A stretch of 11,932 bases of DNA, from contig NZ_JBQNBV010000061.1 in assembly GCF_052169755.1 (NCBI RefSeq), positions 1 through 11,932 of the forward strand, given 5' to 3'. Below, piece after piece: positions 5,948-11,932 of the stretch (the stretch's first letter is position 1; the number at the start of each line of letters is the position of its first letter). Source of the DNA: Selenomonas sp052169755 (GTDB lineage: Bacteria; Bacillota; Negativicutes; Selenomonadales; Selenomonadaceae). The translations under genes and the position numbers were made by a program. The notes under the pieces are model-generated. The model did not search any database and had not been told where the DNA came from. It saw only the letters and a list, made by a program, of their open reading frames with translations.

Positions 5948-6949
5948 CTACCCCTCGACTGAATCATCTATCTGGCGGTGCAGGAAATTTTTGCCAAAGA
6001 CCTTGATCGTATAATAAAAACCGATGAAAAACGGAATATATTCGGCAATCAGCCGCCAGCAAACAGCGAGGACGCCGACGGTGCCTGCGGGCACAGAATC
6101 GGCGAAGAGCAAGACGAAGCCGCCCTCTGCTACGCCGGAACCGCCCGGCGTCGGCGTGAAATAAAGCAGCATGTTGAGGAAGATCATACGCCCCATGACC
6201 GTGTACCAATCCGCTTCTGTCACGCCAAGACCCAAGAGCAGACACGGAACGATGGCATAGATGAACATAAGACTCAGCCCCGACTCAAAGAAGATGCGCA
6301 CCATACTTTTTGGTGATGAAGCGAGGAGATGCACGCCTGTCTTGAGATCGCGGTAAAATGCCAAGAGTTTCTTGCCCCGCTTTGCGCGCATACGCTTTGT
6401 CAGACGCAAAACGATGTAGTCGAGCGCATTTGCGCGGAAAGCAAGCACGATGAGCACGATGACGACGAAGGCAGTGACGGAGATCAGCATGAGCGTATGA
6501 TTGTCCACGCCGGGCAAAATTCCCGCATCATGCAGAAAGATCAGCGGCATACAGCAGATGAGAAAGAGGATCGACACCAAGGTTCGCACGATGACGAGAA
6601 CCGTCGCCTTTCCCGCAGGCACGCCTGCATGGCGCAGGAACATGAGCTGCGCCACGGCGCCGCCCGTCGCCCCCGGCGTCAAAAGCGCAAGGAAATAGTT
6701 GCCGAACACCACCTGCACCGCCTGCCCCAGAGTGATATGTTCACCCGAAATTTTCACGAGGTGCATGAGGCGCGTGCCGTCAAGCGTGAGTCCCAAACTC
6801 ACACAAAAAAGCGCAAGGACGATGGACCACGGCTGAAACGCGGTAAGATTTGTCAGCGTATGAATATCGACCGTCGAGTAGATGACGGCGCCCGAGATGA
6901 TAAAAACAAGCAGCAGCGGTATGACAAAACGCTTGAAGAACACTTTCAC
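5948..6949 (-). CDS. YbhN / lysylphosphatidylglycerol-synthase-TM family membrane protein (UPF0104 type)
   Basis: A 333-residue polytopic inner-membrane protein. About seven or eight hydrophobic segments are visible, including 7-26, 41-58, 80-92, 119-139, 152-171, 222-242, 255-267 and 299-315, with a basic cytoplasmic loop at 181-204. Family marks are TPGATGGAVAQ (91-101) and TPTPGGSGVAEGGF (265-278), the paired glycine-rich motifs of the MprF N-terminal flippase-like domain. There is no aminoacyl-transferase domain, so it is the stand-alone membrane form. Family knowledge: such proteins are linked to lipid flipping or envelope lipid handling, but most have no proven substrate. The GTG at 6949 is chosen because GGAGG lies 6 nt upstream. 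It is the last gene of the prkC-to-folE2 operon, 36 bp after folE2. Confidence 0.88.
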   Translation of the reverse strand: MKVFFKRFVIPLLLVFIISGAVIYSTVDIHTLTNLTAFQPWSIVLALFCVSLGLTLDGTRLMHLVKISGEHITLGQAVQVVFGNYFLALLTPGATGGAVAQLMFLRHAGVPAGKATVLVIVRTLVSILFLICCMPLIFLHDAGILPGVDNHTLMLISVTAFVVIVLIVLAFRANALDYIVLRLTKRMRAKRGKKLLAFYRDLKTGVHLLASSPKSMVRIFFESGLSLMFIYAIVPCLLLGLGVTEADWYTVMGRMIFLNMLLYFTPTPGGSGVAEGGFVLLFADSVPAGTVGVLAVCWRLIAEYIPFFIGFYYTIKVFGKNFLHRQIDDSVEG

Positions 6950-6985
6950 CGGACACCTCCTCTCAGGAATCTCGCCGCAGCAGCT

Positions 6986-7834
6986 TCAGATCTTTTGTGT
7001 TTTGCAGGAGATCCGCATTTCATCCCCCACATATTCCTCATGACTGGCATAGGCGCTGTGGTTATGAATGGATTCAAAATTTTCACAGGCGATGGAGAAC
7101 CAAAAAATCTCGGGCAGCGACCGCAATGCAAGCACGACATCGCGCAGGATGTCCTCAACAAATTTCGGCTGCTCGTATGCTTTTTCCGTTACATACTTTT
7201 CATCTTCGCGCTTCAAGAGCGGATAGATCGGGCATGATGCCTGCGCTTCCATGAGAGCGGCAAGATCCTCGATAAAAATACATGGAGCGGACGGTCGGAA
7301 CTCGACGACAGCCTGCAAAAGGCTCCGCTGATTGTGTGCGCCATAATTTGCGATCGCCTTGCTGCATGGACAAAGAGAGGTTGCCGGAACCGTGACGCCA
7401 AGGCGAAATGCCATCGGCGCTCCGATGCGCTTTTCGCCTTCAAAGAAGCAGTCGAGATCGAGCACAGACTTCCGCTTGCTCTTCGGCGCTTCTTTTTCCA
7501 CGAAATATTTGAACGAGAGGCGCAGCTTCGCAGTCTCCGCCTCCAAGCGGCTAAGCGCATCCTGCAGCATGGCTTCCATCTCTTCTTCCGCGACAGGCTT
7601 ATCGCACCATCGCTGCAAGATTTCCAGGAAGCGGCTCATGTGCGTGCCCTTATACTCCTTGGGCAAAGAAACGGTAAACAGGACATGCGCCACAACTTGC
7701 TGGAAGTCCCCCGCCTTTGTCTTGATGCGAAACGGCAGACACGCATCCTTGATGCCAACGTGCTGAATGTCGATGCCGCGCTCATCCGCACTTTTTTGTA
7801 TATCCTTCAGCATGATTTTTTCATCACTCTTCAT
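6986..7834 (-). CDS. folE2: GTP cyclohydrolase IB (FolE2)
   Basis: A 282-residue enzyme converting GTP to 7,8-dihydroneopterin triphosphate, the first step of tetrahydrofolate and of queuosine (7-deazaguanine) synthesis. It is the type IB enzyme, unrelated in sequence to FolE. Visible marks: GTHMSRF (63-69) and the active-site stretch ATSLCPCSKAIANYGAHNQR (151-170). Cys155 and His167 sit 12 residues apart, as do the metal ligands in the characterised enzyme. AYEQPKFVED (219-228) holds the likely third ligand Glu, and HNHSAYA lies at 257-263. Family knowledge: FolE2 can use metals other than zinc and replaces FolE in zinc-poor conditions. The ATG at 7834 overlaps the queC stop as ATGA. A second ATG at codon 8 is an alternative start. 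The pairing with queC favours a role in queuosine synthesis, but folate supply is equally possible. Confidence 0.95.
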   Translation of the reverse strand: MKSDEKIMLKDIQKSADERGIDIQHVGIKDACLPFRIKTKAGDFQQVVAHVLFTVSLPKEYKGTHMSRFLEILQRWCDKPVAEEEMEAMLQDALSRLEAETAKLRLSFKYFVEKEAPKSKRKSVLDLDCFFEGEKRIGAPMAFRLGVTVPATSLCPCSKAIANYGAHNQRSLLQAVVEFRPSAPCIFIEDLAALMEAQASCPIYPLLKREDEKYVTEKAYEQPKFVEDILRDVVLALRSLPEIFWFSIACENFESIHNHSAYASHEEYVGDEMRISCKTQKI

Positions 7835-8511
7835 TGTTTCTCATACTCGATGGGATCCTCTATGCCTGCCAGAGCGAAGCCCTGCCGGCGCAGCTTGCAG
7901 CTATCGCAAACGCCGCATGCCTTTTCGCCGCCGTTGTAGCAACTGTGCGTAAGCTCCAAGGGTACGGCAAGGCGCGCCGCCAAGCGCACGATTTCCGCCT
8001 TCGACAAGTTCTGCAAGGGCGCGACGATCTCGATGCGCTTCCCCGCAGATGCAGCTTCCGTCGCATAATCCGCCGCGGCTTGAAAACGCTCAATGAACTC
8101 CGGTCGGCAATCCGGATATCCCGAATAATCGACGCTGTTGACACCGATATAGACATAGCGCGCACCTATCGTCTCAGCGTAACCTACTGCATAACTCAAA
8201 AAAATCAGATTCCGCGCCGGTACATACGTCACAGGGACAGATGTGCGGGAAACATCGCCCTCCGGCACGGCAATAGCACGATCCGTCAACGCCGAACCGC
8301 CGATCAATTCCATATTCGTTTCAATGATCAGATGCTTCTTCACCCGATAAAAAGCTGCGACCTCTTTCGCCCCTTCAAGCTCAATGCTGTGACGCTGATG
8401 ATAATTGAAGCTGATAGGATAAAGCTCCCTGCCCGCTTCCTTCGCCACCGCCATGCAAGTCGTCGAATCGAGTCCGCCCGAAAGCAGCACTACCGCCTTT
8501 TCCATTCGCAT
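7831..8511 (-). CDS. queC: 7-cyano-7-deazaguanine (preQ0) synthase QueC
   Basis: A 226-residue ATP-dependent enzyme making preQ0 from 7-carboxy-7-deazaguanine and ammonia, on the route to queuosine in tRNA. The N-terminal PP-loop is SGGLDST (11-17). SFNYHQRH (34-41), PVTYVPARN (93-101) and the YIGVNSVDYSGYPDCRPEFI stretch (121-140) are QueC hallmarks. The C-terminal zinc site is Cys191, Cys199, Cys202 and Cys205 (SCYNGGEKACGVCDSC). The length is normal for the family. The ATG at 8511 has GGAGG 5 nt upstream; an ATG two codons later would be 11 nt away. It follows rpe by 11 bp and overlaps folE2 by 4 bp. queD and queE are not in the window. Confidence 0.96.
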   Translation of the reverse strand: MRMEKAVVLLSGGLDSTTCMAVAKEAGRELYPISFNYHQRHSIELEGAKEVAAFYRVKKHLIIETNMELIGGSALTDRAIAVPEGDVSRTSVPVTYVPARNLIFLSYAVGYAETIGARYVYIGVNSVDYSGYPDCRPEFIERFQAAADYATEAASAGKRIEIVAPLQNLSKAEIVRLAARLAVPLELTHSCYNGGEKACGVCDSCKLRRQGFALAGIEDPIEYEKQ

Positions 8512-8522
8512 CTTCTCCTCCC

Positions 8523-9167
8523 TCAGCCGCGAATCGCCCGAATCGCTTTTTCTATATCGCTCGCACCATAGACGGCAGATCCTGCAACGAGGATGTTCGC
8601 GCCCGCTTCTCTTACGAGCGGCGCAGTCTCAGCATTGACGCCGCCATCTACCTCGATGTCGAGATCGAAATCATTTTCTTCCACCGTACGGCGCAGAAGC
8701 GCAATCTTTTCGAGCATAGACGAGATGAACTTCTGTCCGCCGAACCCCGGATTGACCGTCATGATGAGCGCCATGTCGATATCTGCCATAAGCTCTTCGA
8801 GCATGACGAGCGGCGTCGCAGGATTGAGCGCGACGCCCGCCCTGCAGCCGAGCGCCTTGATCTCCTGCACGAGGCGATGCGCATGACGCACCGCCTCGAT
8901 ATGAAAGGTGATGACATCCGCGCCGGCTTCGGCAAAAGCGGCGATCTGCGCCTCGGGATGCTCGACCATCAAATGCACATCAAAAACAGCACGAGAGCAC
9001 TGTCGCAGCGATTTTACAACGGGCGAACCCAACGTAATGTTCGGCACAAAAGCGCCGTCCATGACATCGATATGGACGTACTCCGCCCCGGCAGTTTCAA
9101 TGCGCTGCACCTCATCGGCAAGATGCGCGAAATCCGCCGAGAGAATCGACGGCGCCACTCGGATCAT
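8523..9167 (-). CDS. rpe: Ribulose-phosphate 3-epimerase
   Basis: A 214-residue TIM-barrel enzyme interconverting ribulose 5-phosphate and xylulose 5-phosphate in the pentose phosphate pathway. The full set of family motifs is present: APSILSADF (5-13), VHIDVMDGAFVPNIT (31-45), DVHLMVEHPE (63-72), VNPGFGGQKF (138-147), EVDGGVN (172-178) and VAGSAVY (194-200). Metal ligands His32, Asp34, His65 and Asp174 are in place; the two Asp residues are also the catalytic acid/base pair. Its ATG overlaps the rsgA stop (ATGA), with AAGG 7 nt upstream. The order prkC-rsgA-rpe matches the cluster known from Bacillus, which supports the identification. Confidence 0.97.
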   Translation of the reverse strand: MIRVAPSILSADFAHLADEVQRIETAGAEYVHIDVMDGAFVPNITLGSPVVKSLRQCSRAVFDVHLMVEHPEAQIAAFAEAGADVITFHIEAVRHAHRLVQEIKALGCRAGVALNPATPLVMLEELMADIDMALIMTVNPGFGGQKFISSMLEKIALLRRTVEENDFDLDIEVDGGVNAETAPLVREAGANILVAGSAVYGASDIEKAIRAIRG

Positions 9168-10048
9168 CGATATACCTTCTTTCTCTGTACACTCTGCTGC
9201 AGCATTTCCAAATAGGAAGCGTAGCGCGAGTCTTCAATTCTTCCCGTCTGCACGGCTTCTTTGACGGCGCAGTCCGGCTCGTGGCTGTGCGTGCAGGGCT
9301 GAAATCGGCAAGCGCCGAAAAAGGACCGAAATTCGGGGAAAAGCCCCGGGAGCGCACAAGGCTCTATCTCGGCAAGCTCCGTAGCGCTGAATCCCGGCGT
9401 ATCGACGAGAAATCCTCCGGCGAACGGCAGAAGCTGTGCCGTTCGCGTCGTATGCCTGCCGCGCTTGATCTTCTCGCTGACAGCGCCCGTAGAAAGGGCG
9501 ATGCCCGGCGCGATGCAGTTCAGAAGAGAGGACTTTCCCACACCTGACGAGCCGGCAAACACGCTCGTCTTCCCCTCGACAAGAGACTGCATGTCTGCCA
9601 CGCCTCTCCCCGTAACGGCGGACAGCAGGCAGACGGGATAGCCGATTTCGCGATAGAGCGCGGCGAGCGCAGGAATTTCCGCCTCATCGTCCTCCAACAA
9701 ATCCATCTTGTTGATGCAGAGGATGATGCGTTCGATCTTCGACCACTCGGCAAGCACGAGAAAACGGTCGATAAGCACGGGATTGATATCCGGCTCACGC
9801 GCGGCGAATACGAGGACGACCTGATCGATATTGGCGACCAAAGGGCGGCGCAAAAGGCTCCTTCGCTCACAACGCCGCTCGATGACGCCCGTGCCGCCTT
9901 CTGTAAGTTCAAGCTCTACTTCATCACCGGGTACAACCGAGATGCGATTCTTTTTCAGACGCCCGCGCAGCTTTGCTTCCACAAGTCTTTCTCCTGTATC
10001 CACATAGAAAAAGCTGTTCTGTGCTTTGAGCACTTTCCCCTGCAACAA
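9164..10048 (-). CDS. rsgA: Small ribosomal subunit biogenesis GTPase RsgA
   Basis: A 294-residue circularly permuted GTPase that checks late 30S subunit assembly. The N-terminal OB-fold covers about 1-65. The G motifs come in the permuted order G4-G1-G3: NKMD (113-116), GSSGVGKSS (166-174), the switch KRGRHTTR (195-202) and DTPGF (216-220). The C-terminal zinc finger has Cys247, Cys252, His254 and Cys260. The frame begins at tandem TTG codons (10048 and 10045) with GAGGAGG just upstream. The first is 5 nt from GGAGG and gives the expected N-terminus; no in-frame ATG exists there. It lies 20 bp after prkC and overlaps rpe by 4 bp. Also known as CpgA/YloQ in Bacillus, where it is likewise next to prkC. 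Confidence 0.96.
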   Translation of the reverse strand: MLQGKVLKAQNSFFYVDTGERLVEAKLRGRLKKNRISVVPGDEVELELTEGGTGVIERRCERRSLLRRPLVANIDQVVLVFAAREPDINPVLIDRFLVLAEWSKIERIILCINKMDLLEDDEAEIPALAALYREIGYPVCLLSAVTGRGVADMQSLVEGKTSVFAGSSGVGKSSLLNCIAPGIALSTGAVSEKIKRGRHTTRTAQLLPFAGGFLVDTPGFSATELAEIEPCALPGLFPEFRSFFGACRFQPCTHSHEPDCAVKEAVQTGRIEDSRYASYLEMLQQSVQRKKVYR

Positions 10049-10053
10049 TCCAT

Positions 10054-10060
10054 CCTCCTC
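10054..10060 (-). promoter_or_regulatory. Shine-Dalgarno that sets the TTG start of rsgA
   Basis: GAGGAGG on the minus strand ends 5 nt before the TTG at 10048 and 8 nt before the next TTG at 10045. The ATG inside this region (10053) is in another frame. Confidence 0.7.
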
Positions 10061-10068
10061 ACATCCGT

Positions 10069-11841
10069 CTAGCGGTTTGTCTTGCCGCTTTCCGCGTCCT
10101 TGCCCGGCGTCTTGGCGGCTGCGCTGTCCGATGTACTGTCCTTCGGCTTCGAGGTATTTTTCACCTTCTCGACCGCAAGTACAAGATCAACGCTCGTTCC
10201 TTCTTCGACCTCACTGCCCGCCGCCGGACTTTGGCGCACAACCGTACCCGCCGCCTGCGAACTTTCTTCTTTCGTAACCGAGCCAACCGTCAGACCGCGA
10301 TTCTTGATCGCTTCCTTGGCAGATGCTTCCGCGCCGCCGACAAGACTCGGCACGGCGACCTTGCGCGGCCGCTCTCCCTTGCTGATGACGAGGTCGACGA
10401 CTTGCCCCTTGCTGATCTTCGTCCCGGCGCGCGGGTCTTGTCCGATCACCTGCCCAATCGGCTGCGAGGAATATTCCTCTGTCACAACGCCAAGTTTCAA
10501 ACCTACGCTTGAAAGTTTTGTTTCAGCTGTGGACTTTTGCATCCCCTTCAGCTCAAGCATACTGACTTCTTCGCCGCCCTTGCTTACATAGATGGTGACA
10601 AGGCGCTCTTCTTTGACCTTCGAACCGCCTTCGGGATCCTGCTTGACAACCTGCCCTGCCGGCACATTGGAATCATACATCTCCGCGATGTCCACGCGCA
10701 GTCTCTTGTCCTCAAGTTTCTGTTTGGCAACGGCGAGCGTCTGCCCCGTCACATCAGGGACAACGACTTCTTCCGTACTCCAAAACTTGCCGTAAGAGAG
10801 GAATGCCCCCGTGAAGAATCCAAAGAAAAGCACCAGAAAGAGTACGAAGAGAAAGGTCTTGGAGCGATATGCTTTTTTTGTGCTTTTCTTCGGCTCTGAC
10901 ATCGACCTCTGTTCTGACTGCCAATCGTTCGGATGCGGCAAGAGCGACGGGTCAACCTCCGCCTCACGCACACGCGGCAGCACCTGCGTCGCATAGGGAT
11001 CGAGCATCAAAGTCGCAGATCCGCCAAGCATCGCTTCATCCTGCGCGATTTGCCGCACGACCGTTCCACTGTCGGGACGTCGATTCGGATCTTTTGCCAT
11101 AAGCTCAGAAACGAGCGCTTCGACAAAGGGCGGGATGGAAGCATCGACGTCGGAAACAGCCGGCGGCGCTTCCTGCAAATGTTTCAAGGCGATGCCAACC
11201 GGCGTCTCCCCCGTGAAAGGAAGCTCGCCGGTGAGCATTTCATAGAGCACGACGCCGAGTGAATAGACGTCGGATTTCGGCGTGATCGAAGAGCCCTTCG
11301 CCTGCTCCGGCGAAAAATAGTGCACGGAGCCGACGATATTTCCTGTATATGTCGCCGTAACAGAACTCACAGCGCGCGCAATGCCGAAGTCAGCTACCTT
11401 GATGCGTCCATCCTCCATCACGAGGATGTTATGCGGCTTGACATCACAATGAACAAGACCATTTTTATGCGCATGAAAGAGCGCCTCAGCGATTTGCCGC
11501 GCGATGGCAAGCGCCGTAGCGACCGGCAAGCGTCCGCCCGCATCCAGTTCTTCTTTCAATGTCTGTCCGGAAATATACTCCATAACAATGTAATGGTACT
11601 TTCCTTCTTGTCCGACATCATAAATATTGACGATATTGGGATGCGACATTTTCGCCGCGCCCTGTGCTTCGCGCTGAAAACGCGCCACAAATTCCGCATC
11701 GCTCGCAAACTGTGCGTGAAGCACCTTGACCGCTACCGTGCGGTCCAAAAGTTTATCGTGCGCTTTATATACATCTGCCATGCCGCCGCTTCCGACGAGT
11801 TCCACAAGCTCATAGCGATTGCCCAAAATGCGTTGTTCCAT
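10069..11841 (-). CDS. prkC: PASTA-domain Ser/Thr protein kinase (PrkC/StkP type)
   Basis: A 590-residue membrane kinase that senses cell-wall fragments and phosphorylates targets in growth, division and dormancy exit. The cytoplasmic kinase domain (about 10-270) has the glycine loop GSGGMADVY (17-25), Lys39 in VAVKV, catalytic HCDVKPHN (131-138, Asp133), DFG (151-153), a Thr/Ser-rich activation loop (157-171) and SPEQ (177-180). A juxtamembrane linker follows, then a basic patch and one TM (about 329-349). Three extracellular PASTA repeats follow at about 358-421, 426-489 and 495-557, then a polar low-complexity tail. Note HCD in place of the usual HRD. The ATG at 11841 has AGGAGG upstream overlapping the preceding stop. 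The upstream neighbour is probably the partner phosphatase, and rsgA follows 20 bp later, matching the Bacillus order. Confidence 0.96.
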   Translation of the reverse strand: MEQRILGNRYELVELVGSGGMADVYKAHDKLLDRTVAVKVLHAQFASDAEFVARFQREAQGAAKMSHPNIVNIYDVGQEGKYHYIVMEYISGQTLKEELDAGGRLPVATALAIARQIAEALFHAHKNGLVHCDVKPHNILVMEDGRIKVADFGIARAVSSVTATYTGNIVGSVHYFSPEQAKGSSITPKSDVYSLGVVLYEMLTGELPFTGETPVGIALKHLQEAPPAVSDVDASIPPFVEALVSELMAKDPNRRPDSGTVVRQIAQDEAMLGGSATLMLDPYATQVLPRVREAEVDPSLLPHPNDWQSEQRSMSEPKKSTKKAYRSKTFLFVLFLVLFFGFFTGAFLSYGKFWSTEEVVVPDVTGQTLAVAKQKLEDKRLRVDIAEMYDSNVPAGQVVKQDPEGGSKVKEERLVTIYVSKGGEEVSMLELKGMQKSTAETKLSSVGLKLGVVTEEYSSQPIGQVIGQDPRAGTKISKGQVVDLVISKGERPRKVAVPSLVGGAEASAKEAIKNRGLTVGSVTKEESSQAAGTVVRQSPAAGSEVEEGTSVDLVLAVEKVKNTSKPKDSTSDSAAAKTPGKDAESGKTNR

Positions 11842-11852
11842 GGCGCTTCCTC

Positions 11853-11932
11853 CTAATCATCCTGCAGTCTCTTAATCGGCTTCCCTGCGATCGGTGCGGC
11901 TTCCGCACCGCCTCCCCCGCTGTTTTCTACGA
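11853..11932 (-). CDS. C-terminal tail of an upstream gene, probably the PP2C-type phosphatase partner of PrkC
   Basis: Twenty-five codons and a TAG stop (11855-11853) are visible; the rest lies beyond the window. The peptide reads VENSGGGGAEAAPIAGKPIK and then RLQDD. It is a flexible tail, so it gives no family mark. The call rests on context: 11 bp separate it from prkC, the AGGAGG of prkC overlaps its stop, and a PP2C phosphatase (PrpC/Stp) gene precedes prkC in related bacteria. The first residues could follow the usual DNITVVL ending of PP2C proteins. Confidence 0.5.
   Translation of the reverse strand, partial: VENSGGGGAEAAPIAGKPIKRLQDD

Noticed and set aside
7834..8571. Plus-strand open frame opposite queC
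   Set aside because: It is antisense to a gene with a full PP-loop and zinc-site motif set; the frame carries no motif of its own.
1..11932. tRNA, rRNA, CRISPR array, insertion sequence or integrase
   Set aside because: I looked for cloverleaf ends, regularly spaced repeats, terminal inverted repeats and transposase motifs and saw none. Both operons look like ordinary chromosomal DNA.

Overview
All complete genes in this window lie on the minus strand, so transcription runs from the right edge to the left. The window suggests a Firmicutes-type bacterium. The right half carries the phosphatase/prkC/rsgA/rpe cluster known from Bacillus and relatives, and the Shine-Dalgarno sequences are strong. 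The coding regions look GC-rich, and the style recalls Negativicutes (Selenomonas-like). That taxonomic guess is inference; no marker gene is present.

Right block (11932 to 5948): seven tightly packed genes that read like one operon. In transcription order they are the C-terminal tail of an upstream gene (probably a PP2C phosphatase), prkC (PASTA Ser/Thr kinase), rsgA (ribosome-assembly GTPase), rpe (ribulose-phosphate 3-epimerase), queC and folE2 (7-deazaguanine/pterin synthesis), and a multi-spanning membrane protein of the YbhN/lysylphosphatidylglycerol-synthase-TM family. Gaps are at most 36 bp, and two junctions (rsgA/rpe, queC/folE2) are 4-bp ATGA overlaps.

Junction (5947 to 5344): about 600 bp of dense regulatory DNA. 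In transcription order it holds a dyad with two exact 8-bp direct repeats 21 bp apart, a very good housekeeping promoter (TTGCCA, 17 bp, TATAAT), a cobalamin riboswitch aptamer closed by a perfect 7-bp P1 stem, an intrinsic terminator, and a second hairpin. A 66-codon, cysteine-rich open frame runs through the terminator and ends on the ribosome-binding site of the first transporter gene.

Left block (5343 to 1): a complete ABC importer of the nickel/dipeptide/oligopeptide (NikABCDE/Dpp/Opp) class in the order permease, permease, lipoprotein binding protein, ATPase, ATPase. A MATE-family exporter follows 8 bp later and is cut by the window edge.

The main inference is that this Nik/Dpp-class importer is repressed by cobalamin at the RNA level. 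That points to cobalt, a cobalt chelate or a corrinoid as cargo rather than peptides. The co-transcribed MATE exporter suggests, more speculatively, an export/import pair for a metal-binding small molecule.
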